Origin: Chloranthus sessilifolius
Lineage: Eukaryota > Streptophyta > Magnoliopsida > Chloranthales > Chloranthaceae
Assembly (NCBI GenBank): GCA_021018995.1
Contig: CM037592.1
Location: 74,093,301 to 74,157,300, forward strand
Direction of reading: 5' to 3'
DNA length: 64,000 nucleotides
Shown: one piece after another, positions 55,620 to 64,000 of the stretch
Numbering within the stretch: the stretch's first letter is position 1
How the letters are laid out: each line of letters starts with the position of its first letter
Translations under genes and position numbers: made by a program
The notes under the pieces: generated by a model
Told to the model about the DNA's origin: nothing
The model's input: only the letters and a program-made list of their open reading frames with translations
Database searches by the model: none

Positions 55620-56945
55620 AGGTGAAGCCGATCATGATCGAGCAAAGGAATGAGCCAACCTTCTGCCTCCAGATTGAGAAACCTACAAAGTTTGATGATG
55701 AGCCACCTTGGTTCTCAGATATCAAGAATTTCCTTGAGAACTTTCCCTGAGGGTACATCCAAGACAGACCGACGAACCATCCAACGTCTAGCAGTAGGCT
55801 ACGTTGTTTGTGGGGAATGCCTTTACAAGCAATCCTACAACAATATTCTACTCAGATGCCTTACTGAAAGTGAAGCGACCAACATCATGAAGGAGATCCA
55901 CGAAGGAGTATGCAGAGCCAATGTTAGCGGTCACATGCTTGCTAAGAAAATTCTGCGACAGGAATACTTTTGGACCACTATGGAATCAAATTGCTGCAAA
56001 CATATTCAGAAATGGTACAAGTGTCAAGAACACTCCAGTCTGATACACGCTCCTGCCATCGATCTTTGCTGTATGACCACTCCCTGGCCATTTACTACTT
56101 AGGGCCTTGACGTCGTCGGAATGATTAGCCCAAAAGCATCAAATGGGCATCGGTTCATCCTCGTAGCCATTGAATACTTTACCAAGTGGGTAGAAGCAGC
56201 ATCATACGCCAACATAACGGCCAGTCATGTTGAGAAATTCCTCAAGAATAAAATTTTGTGCCGATTTGGAGTACCCAAGGATATCATCACGGACAATGGT
56301 ACAAATTTTACAAATAAGCGTATCCGAGCCTTCTGTGAGCAATACAAGATCAAGCACCATCGCTTGTCCCCTTATCGGCCTCAAACTAATGGACTTGGAA
56401 GCTGCTAACAAGACGGTCATCCGCATCGTAGAGAAAATGGTTGCCACCTACTGAGATTGGAGAAAAATGCTGCCATTTGCTTTGTGGGCTTACAGAACAT
56501 CGATCTGTATCGCTACAGGGGCAACACCATTCTCCCTTGTATACGGAACTGAGGCCGTCCTACCGGTTGAGGTTGAAGTACCCTCGCTTCAAATCCTTAT
56601 GGAATCAGGCTTACCCGAGACAGAGAGAGAGATCCCGCTTTGAACAATTGAATCTATTGGATGAGAAGAGACTCCTAGCCTTATGTCACACTTCGGTGTA
56701 CCAGGAGCGAATCGCACGTGCTTACAATAAACTTGTCTGCGGTCGAGATCTAAAGGTAAGAAATACTGTGTTGAAGAAGATCTTCCCATCCCCCCACGCC
56801 AATCCAAGAGGAAAGTTCAAGCCAAACTGGGAAGGACCTTACGTCGTTTGAGAGGTGCTATCGGGATACGCCATCTGCCTCACCACCATGGACGGAGATC
56901 ATCTTCTTGAGCCCATCAACGCTGGATATGTCTGACGGTTCTACT
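55620..56945 (+). pseudogene. Integrase of element D
   Basis: The zinc-binding part reads EIHEGVCRANVSGHMLAKKI and CCKHIQKWYKCQEH (H-H-C-C present). The core reads GLDVVGMIS, FTKWVEAASYANITA, IITDNGTNF and SPYRPQTNG. A frameshift near 56395 puts the catalytic Glu (LEAANKTVIRIVEKM) in another frame. The C-terminus (56470-56850) reads [41 protein letters not shown] and KPNWEGPYVV. A TAG at 56100 falls where the family has Trp. Confidence 0.92.
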
Positions 56946-59866
56946 CTTAGTTTATCACTTCAAGGTAAGTATCGATGAAACAGATACGTGACTACTTAAG
57001 AACCACCCAAAAGAGGCCATCATTCTAAACACAGTAGCCAGAAAGCATCCCTAAAAATGATGATATCCCTTGCTACCCCATTTGAGTCTAGGCCTTTCTT
57101 TCAATAACCCCCTTTCCCAAAAAATGTGTGTACATATATAAAAGAAGGGAAGTAAAGTTACTATCAAAATAAAACAAATCGGAAAAGCAAAACCCCAAAA
57201 AGAGATTGCTTGAAATGAAATAAAAAAAAAATAAAAAAAATAAAACAAAACAAAAAATAGAAAAATCACGGGGCATGTATAGTAAAACCCCCAAGGAAGG
57301 AAGTATGTCGAGAAAACTAAAGCCGTATCAAGGAAACCCTTTTAACCCAACATACCTTCAAAATCCTAACCTAACCCATAGCCAAGCTATACCCTGAAGG
57401 AAGCCCTCTTTTTAGGCTCACAAGTAGTCGTAATATCTGTTAAGTCAACACGAGCCGAGTTGTGAGACGACACTAGAACCCCATCTAGCCGGCTATGATG
57501 GAATCAACGTCTATGTCGTGGCTTTTGAAAAAATGAAAGAATAAAAAAAGAAAAGAAAATAAAAATAAAAATACAAGCTCAAAGCAAGATAGACGAGGTG
57601 AAAACCCGAAAGGGCATTTAGGGTAAAAGTAGCGAGCTTGTGCGGACCAGGTGAAAGGGCGCTAGGGGTAAGAGGGCTAAACCCATGGACGTGGTGAAAA
57701 CCCGAAAGGGCGCCACGGGTTAAAAAAAGGAGATAAATAAAAAATAAAAAAAAAGAGAAAAAATTGAAAAAGAAGGCAGGTTTGGATTGATTGAGAGGAT
57801 TGATGCTTAAGCAGCCCTCTTGGTTACTCTCTTTGATACCCTTTTTCGACTGGGCCGCTCATGCTAGTTCGAATCGGGTCTCGGCCAGAATTGTCTTTGT
57901 GAAACTGCTTTGTCAAACGTATGACCTAAGGTAAGGAGAAAGGTTTGACTCAATCCGAAGGGATTGACGTTTTAGTCATGGTAAAGCTGTTGAAACTCAC
58001 CCAAGATCCGACTACTTAAAGGGGGTTCGACCATGCTCAAAAGGGGACCCGAGATCTCACCCGGTGATTGAGGCACCATACCAAAAAAAGAAAGAAAAGC
58101 CAAAAAAAAAGAGAAGAACAAAAAAATCAAGAAAAATCTAAATAAAAAAAAATTGTATATGTTTCTACTCTTTTCCACATGTATGGCATTGTACCTCCAT
58201 TTCAAAAATGAAGAAAAATAACAAAAGATCTCTGAAAAAGAAAAATCCAAAAAATTCTACTCTTTCTCATCTACATAGTTACAACATCGTACTTCCATGT
58301 CAAAAATAAAGAAAAAGAACAAAAAGAATCTTTGAAAATAAAAATCCAAAATATATATAAATCTTGAAAATGAAAAAATATACGTAAAAGTTTGTTTCTC
58401 TTTCTGTTAATTAGGATGCATTTGTTACTTATATAAACAAAAAAGGGACTGACGTTTTCTCGAGAATGTGCAAGAATATCACACGGTCCAAAGCCTTGAA
58501 GCAGGCAACTTCTCAGCAATGGACAAATCAGATGAAACATCTCACCACTGATGTCAGGACTATTAAAAAAAAAAGAAGAGAAAATCATTTTGAAAATGAA
58601 AGAATAAATCTGTGCTTTCTCACAGAGCTACGCACATGTGTGTTCTGATGCGATAAAATGTCGATATTTTATCAGCAACACCACTGTGCTATAGTAATGT
58701 CCTAAGTCTAAAGTATGCCTTGGATTCTGGATCTTACTTTAAAGTAGGAGCAACGGTGTCAATCCTGATCAAACGGTCAATGTTTTGATCAGGTTCGCTC
58801 CACTACTATATCTTCGACCTAAGCACTCTGTTTCGGATTCATATGAACTTAAGTATCTTAAGCTCCAGATTCTCTGTTGGAAAAGGTAAATCGTTAGTTG
58901 AGACCAACCTAATGAGAATGAGATCACGCATCAATCAAACTATGTGCAACTATGCATTCAGAACGGTTCATTTTCCTTTTATTTTCTGCAAGCTTAAAGC
59001 CTGTATGAGCAGCGGTATCCCAGTGAAGTGTACGCCATGCGTCTGGGTATCCGTATGATGGTTGTTTGTTCTCGTAAATTATAATCGGGTAGGTCCGGGT
59101 CGGGGCTTCCATCGCCTTTGTTGTTGCTTATCGCTCCTAATGAGTGCATATTTATGCATACTTAATTGATGTTTATGATCATTATCGGCGGAAGCCAGGA
59201 TTGGATGCCCCTTTTTTAGAGGCGCCCCAATGTTTGGTTGGATCTGTTCAATGGTAGTTGAAGCTAGATACTCTTAGTCATGTTGATCAAGGGCATGCTT
59301 TCAAAAATGGCACGTCCTCCCCAAAAAGCGTTGTGGCAACTATTCACTTCGCTTGGGCAGTCATGCTAAATAAACTTTGGGATCGATGGGTTCGCCTAAA
59401 GACCTCAAACCCTGCTTTCAGCAGGGGCACCCACGAATAGTCAGATGGGGCAATCAAATGCCTCGTAGGATTGGACACAAACTGTAGAGCCTTGCGTATG
59501 TTTAGTTCCTGCCTATCTTTGAATGTGGGTCGATCACCCCTCTTACTCACAAAGTTGTTGCATTCAGAATGAATTTTAAACATCAAATACCTTCAAAATC
59601 ATCTCGAGAAGCGAATGTCTTTTCCGACTATAGGGAGTTCGCAACTCATTTCACCTCGGTTATGCCCAATAATGTCGCTAAGCACTTGGGAACCGATTAC
59701 CTCGAGAAACAAATGTTTAGCCTGGCATCCAGGGCTTTCATTTTCTTACCATATTACTCATTTGATATTTGAAGTTCATTCTGAATATAGCAGACCCATC
59801 AGTAATGCCTTGGGCCTCTTCGGATGTCTCTTTTCTTTGGCATTCGATCATTAGGGATAGGATACC
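56946..59866 (+). other. 3' noncoding region of element D
   Basis: 57000-57850 matches 620-1515 of element A, including purine-rich blocks and GTGAAAACCCGAAAGGG units. More purine-rich tracts are at 58080-58170 and 58290-58370. At 58659 a hairpin GATAAAAT/ATATTTTATC follows TG and may mark another LTR start, without a found end. No coding similarity in 58640-59866. Confidence 0.65.
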
Positions 59867-59879
59867 AAAGAGGGGCATC
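59867..59879 (+). other. Polypurine tract of element D
   Basis: AAAGAGGGGCATC directly before TGTAGACACC. It corresponds to the tract of element C at 12861-12873. Confidence 0.88.
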
Positions 59880-60255
59880 TGTAGACACCCAAATTTTGCC
59901 CAAGGCCTGATCGAAATATATTTCGAGAGAGGCACATTTCTGAGCTTTTGTTGGCATGTATGGTACCTTTAGGAACCTTCCCAAACCCTTAGGAACCTTC
60001 CCGAACCCTCAGGAATCAACCCTAACCTCCCCAAACCTATTAGAACCCATTCCTGGGCCAGTGTCAAACCCTCCCAAGCAGTGGTTAGAAAGAGGAGTGC
60101 TAAAATTTACACAGACCTTTTTAGGAGCTGAGTTATACACCATTGGAAAGAGGACTTTTCCAGCTTTCTAACAAGCTAAAAATCATCTCAATCAGAGTTT
60201 TATATCAAAATTTATGATCATTTGAAAATCAGGCAATTTTGGAGGGATTTTTGCC

Positions 60256-60424
60256 TGGCGCAACTAATAGTTGCACAAAGCCTTTTTCCCCCTAGAAATA
60301 TCCTGGCACAAATAATAGTTGCGCCAGATATAAATGGGTCCCACCCCTCGCGAAGCCAACTTCCAAGCTACTGTTCATTACTGTTTTACTGTACATTTGC
60401 CTGACGTAACTATTAGTTGCGCCA
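60256..60424. repeat. Palindromic 23-bp motifs in the 3' LTR of D
   Basis: Three variants of the TGGCGCAACTA-centred near-palindrome at 60256, 60304 and 60402, compared with seven in the 5' LTR. They lie 280-450 bp upstream of the TATA box. Confidence 0.88.
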
Positions 60425-60703
60425 GGCATATGAACACTCATGGTTTTTGCCCCGAAATTTATGATTGGGGTTTGACTTGTTGACCACCTCGACCTTTGGG
60501 GTATGTTTTGATAGTTATGTTGCACCCATTCACTACCTGTTTGTAACCCCTTAAGTGGCTTAAGGCCTCACCCCATCATCCACCATTGGAGGATCCTTCC
60601 ACACATTTCAAGGCTCCAAAAACCCTAGGAAATCTTAGATTTGAGATTACCTAATGGCTAACCCCAATTAGTACTTAAGTGGTCTCCTAATCCACCCATT
60701 TCT

Positions 60704-60711
60704 TATAAATA
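60704..60711 (+). promoter_or_regulatory. TATA box of the 3' LTR of D
   Basis: TATAAATA in 'cttataaatagagacc', followed by a pyrimidine-rich leader. The 5' LTR has no counterpart that I can see. Confidence 0.65.
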
Positions 60712-61340
60712 GAGACCCCCACCCCTAGGTTTAAAGGTTTGAGAATTTTAGCCTAAGAGAGAAAGAGCTTAATGTGAGAAAATCTTTCTCCCTTTGGTGC
60801 ACACTTCCCATACAAATTTCAGATTTCAAAAAGCTCCCTTAGACCTTAGCATTTCACTAAAAGCCTTTAGGTTAGGTGTGTTTAACCCCTTAGCCTTCCC
60901 TCTCTACCTCTTAGCTTCAAGCTTTAGGAGTTAGAATCCCTTTTTCCACCATTCAAGCCCTATAAAGCTCATCAAAGTAAGCCAATGCAACGCTCTCCTA
61001 TGGTGCTACAAGGGCTCGAGGGCTCCCACTCTCCCCTTTCTTCTCCTATCTCTTCCTTAGCTCTTCCTATCCTTCCATTTGTGCTGTTACGTCGCCAAAT
61101 TTTTGGTAGGAACGGAGGGGCACAAATAGGATTTGAGGCCCATTTGGGCAAGAGGAAGTCATTTTCTTTTCTTTTTCTTTATTTTTGTATTGGCCATTAG
61201 TAGAGACCACGTTAAGCAGGTTGATCGGGTGCCTAAAATCTTCCCGATCGATAACCGAAGCCCCTACCCAAGGTAATGGTCCGGTAAGGAATGGCCCTTA
61301 CCGATGGTTCTTTTCGGTTTTCTTTCCATATGTATTTGTA

Positions 61341-63915
61341 TAGAATTAAAACCGTTATTTTGAGCTTTTGAGAGATAGCTTTAGTTCCTTCTTCTTATTT
61401 TGGTTATGTTAGTTAGTTATGGCTCTGCTTTGTTTATGCTGTGCGAATAATTATGCCATGTGTTTTCGTTTGGGGTTCAGGCTTTGTGTCAACCCGTTGA
61501 CGACACTGGTTTCAGGGAGCCAAAATCCGGGTTGTCCAAGGGGCGGAGATGTGCCATCTTCCAACTCTCCTAAACTTCTTCCCGTAACTGCATTACCGGT
61601 GCAGTTGATGAATCATGGAGGAATTTGGAAGGGCAGCGGGGAATGATTCGATAGCTCTTGGAGTAGCAACCCTCCAAAGGATGGAGCTCCTTTTATTATA
61701 GGGATGTGAGACTCTGATTGAATGTGGTTAGAAGCCGAGGACCGATCTTTATCGAAGATTTATTCTTGGGCGTTGTTGCAAGAGTCTTAGTTTAGTGTGT
61801 GTCTAGATTTTTTCTAGGAATTTCTTTGATGTAATTAGTTTTCTTTTCATATGACTGTAATTAGTTTCTTTATAGAAATAGTTTTTTATATAATTGTTGA
61901 TTCTATTCTTTCTGTTTTATTATTTTTATATTTTTTTTTACTAACATTACTAATAAATTTTTTTTACTAATATTTTTTATAAAATCGAAAGTATTTTTCT
62001 CCTAAGTTTGGGGGAAGTGTTTTTTATTTTTTTTACAAATTATACACCTGGTTACTAACATAGAAGTAATAGGTAACTTTTTTTGTATGTCCCTTATTTT
62101 GCACCATGAGGACATTGTCCTATTTAAGTTTGGGGGGGATACACCACCTTTCTATAGATTAGTTTAATTTACTTTTTAGTTTTCTTTTTCGTAGAAATTT
62201 TAAAATTCTAGTTTCTTTTTTTTGAATTTTTTTTTTAGGTAAGTTAATCATTATATGCAAATTATGAAAAAAATATAAAAAGTCAAATTTCTTAGTAAAC
62301 CATCATAGTACTAGTTCAAAAATTAAAATAAAAATAGTTATAATTCAAAGTAAAGCATCTCTAGAACACTGTATTCGAAGAATGTTTGAAATTATACAAT
62401 TGATCAGAATTGTAAAATATATTAGATTATAGTTTTAAAATCATATAACCAGTGAACTATAGAGCCTATTCCTCTTTATTCTGAGAGAAAAAGAGATTAT
62501 TTTTATTCATGCTTAATTTTCTTGGAACTTCTCTACTATTGCTGTCAAAATGAAATCTCATAACGCTGAACTTAGAATCAATATATTCTATGATTATGAT
62601 AATTTATTTGTTTAGAACTGTCCATTAAATACATCAAAGCAATATGACATCCATATTAGTAAATCGTGAAAATGACCGAAGGCCATCATTTTTTAACCAG
62701 AGCCAAAAAAGTCAAAAATCCCATAATATTTTACTACTTGAACCCGTATTAGAAGCCTAAAGACTAAATTTCTTTATACCAGAATTTTATAAACCCTTAA
62801 CCAAATGTACTGCCCAAAACTTTCTATCCTTAACTCTTACAATTTCTGAGAGTTTAGAATGTAAAAGAAGGGAAGAAAAGGGAGTGAAAGGAGTATGAGT
62901 TACTAGATAAAGGATCTGCTGAAAAGGGTACAATTGAAAAAGAAATACAAATGCATGAAAATATGGGAAAAAGAAAGAAAAAGAAGGAAAAATCGTAAAA
63001 GCCGATTTTTTGAAAAGAGAAGCAAAAAGCTTTCAAACTGAAAAAGAAGAGAAAAATGGGATTTACAAAAAGAAAAAGAAATGAGAAGAAGTTATCCAAA
63101 ATAAGGATGCTTACTGAAGCTGAAAAATAGAAGAAAAAGAGAAGAAAGAGCTAAATTCTTAGAAATAATTTATAATCCTCTTTACTTTTTTCTTTGAAAC
63201 CTTTTAAAAACCCAATATCCCATTACAAGCCGAAGGAAAGACCTTTGTAATTTACTATTTGCAAAAATATGAATGTAGTAGAGATATGTGAAATATATAC
63301 TATGAATAAATAAAGAAATTATATGAAAAGAATTGATTATCCTTTCCATGAGATTTATCTTTTTAGTTGATTATCCTTGGAATTTATCACGAACATATCA
63401 TATTATGAGAATCTAAAATTTTGATTATTTTTGAGAGTATGCCAATAAATGAGAGTTTGAATGAAAATATTTTCTAAAAACTGCAGTTTAGAAAAATTTA
63501 TGATAAATAAACTTTTCACTGATATGCACACACTCCACGCTATACAAGAAATGAAATTATTGAGTTCTGATCAAGGATAATTGCGATGATGGGAAGCTAA
63601 GGATAAAAGAATTGAAATACTTTGAAATAATGAACATATAATGACTAACTGAATAATTAGTAGTATACAAAAATTAGTTTATATTTTAAATTTTTAGTTT
63701 TAAAAATATTTTAAAAAATCTAAAAATATTTGAAGTTTGTAAGTAACTTCACTGAAAACCTTCAGAGACTACAACTCCTCCACTAGGGATCACTAAAGGG
63801 TTTAAGGGCTTCTTGCATCGGCTAAATGCAATTGTGCTCCCTACGAAAGTCGCATTTAAATTTAAAAGTTTTAAATATTTTATGTTTCCTTGTTTGCTAG
63901 GGACTAGCAAAACTT
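61341..63915 (+). other. Noncoding 3' internal part of an LTR element (E)
   Basis: AT-rich, no coding similarity. Several AAGTTTGGGGG-type tracts (62005, 62129) and a 300-bp purine-rich block (62860-63160) precede the final polypurine tract, which is typical of the 3' end of some plant LTR elements (Athila-like or noncoding). The left border with element D is not resolved. Confidence 0.5.
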
Positions 63916-63928
63916 ACGTTTGGGGGTG
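63916..63928 (+). other. Polypurine tract of element E
   Basis: ACGTTTGGGGGTG lies directly before the TGATCAG start of an LTR. Confidence 0.6.
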
Positions 63929-64000
63929 TGATCAGTCACATAATTTATCATTTTATCACCCTTAACTTAGTGATGCTTGGACTTAGTTTGCTACTAACGA
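63929..64000 (+). repeat. Start of the 3' LTR of element E (cut by window end)
   Basis: TGATCAGTCACATAATTTA, then ATCATTTTATCACCC. The layout (TG, short hairpin-like start, TCACCC) is like the starts of solo LTRs 1 and 2, which suggests one superfamily of LTRs. Confidence 0.55.

Larger units (their letters stand above)
41335..61340 (+). mobile_element. Element D: Tat-type Ty3/gypsy retrotransposon with nested insertions
   Basis: The plus strand has the LTR start TGTAGACACC at 41335 and again at 59880, the second preceded by the purine tract AAAGAGGGGCATC. Between them come a proline-rich gag leader, gag, finger, protease plus G-patch, RT, RNase H, integrase and a 3-kb noncoding tail. It is interrupted by a TR-GAG element (44832-47650) and a solo LTR (52771-54550). 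It starts within the LINE. The right end of its 3' LTR is not certain, so the end coordinate is approximate. Confidence 0.85.
59880..61340 (+). repeat. 3' LTR of element D (right end uncertain)
   Basis: Starts TGTAGACACCCAAATTTTGC. About 400 bp match 41335 onward. A Tat-type R/U5 marker, GATCGGGTGCCTAAAATC, is at 61222. No clear CA end or TCAATC-like duplication was found, so the boundary is a guess. Confidence 0.7.

Noticed and set aside
58651-59150. A third solo LTR starting at 58657 (TGATGCGATAAAATG)
   Set aside because: The start has a hairpin like solo LTRs 1 and 2, but no matching end or target-site duplication could be found.
61419-61646. Small Cys-rich open frame MALLCLCCANN
   Set aside because: It lies in U5 or leader sequence near the end of the LTR of D, with no signal of a known family and no similar frame in the other LTR.

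Overview
The window is repetitive DNA from a flowering-plant nuclear genome. Everything recognisable in it is plant transposable-element sequence: Ty3/gypsy elements of the Tat/Ogre type, a Tekay/Del-like chromovirus, a LINE with a plant zinc-binding reverse-transcriptase tail, a short LTR element that encodes only gag, and a retroelement-borne plant mobile domain (PMD) gene. I see no host gene, tRNA gene, rRNA gene or CRISPR array. The species cannot be named from the sequence.

Layout. 1-1515 is the 3' part of a Tat-type element (A), related to element D. 1516-8541 is a decayed chromovirus (B, + strand): LTR, initiator-Met primer-binding site, gag, protease, RT, RNase H, integrase, chromodomain. 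9460-9934 and 40512-41334 are two halves of one LINE tail (- strand). They are split by element C, 9940-40506, about 30.6 kb, - strand, flanked by the 5-bp duplication ATAAC. C has 2.9-kb LTRs, gag, protease, G-patch, RT, RNase H and integrase on the minus strand. Between integrase and the 3' LTR it carries an intron-containing PMD gene on the opposite strand. C's RT was hit by a 1.75-kb solo LTR, and part of that LTR plus the 5' half of RT was then tandemly triplicated (26927-32649).

41335 to about 61340 is element D (Tat-type, + strand), which starts in the same LINE. Its gag leader is interrupted by a small, young LTR element of TR-GAG type (44832-47650, - strand) whose gag is the only clearly intact gene in the window. 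Its RT is interrupted by a second solo LTR (52771-54550). The right end (about 61341-64000) is the 3' part of another LTR element whose 3' LTR begins at 63929.

Most interesting signal. Several unrelated LTR families here carry arrays of short inverted repeats, in four cases upstream of the TATA box or its expected place. The clearest is in both LTRs of C: 14 hairpins in fixed order, with a nearly constant 10-nt loop (TATTRTTTCA), four different stem families, and paired stem changes that keep pairing. A solo LTR (27154-27412) has the same design with constant loop TAATCAT. D's LTRs carry ten copies of a 23-bp near-palindrome, B's LTR a CTCGAG cluster, and the second solo LTR a TTCGCAAAG / CTTTGCGAA inverted array.

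Apart from the TR-GAG gag, the coding regions are broken by stops and frameshifts. The nesting gives a relative order: the LINE first, then C and probably D, then the solo-LTR insertions and TR-GAG, and the triplication after the first solo LTR was in place.
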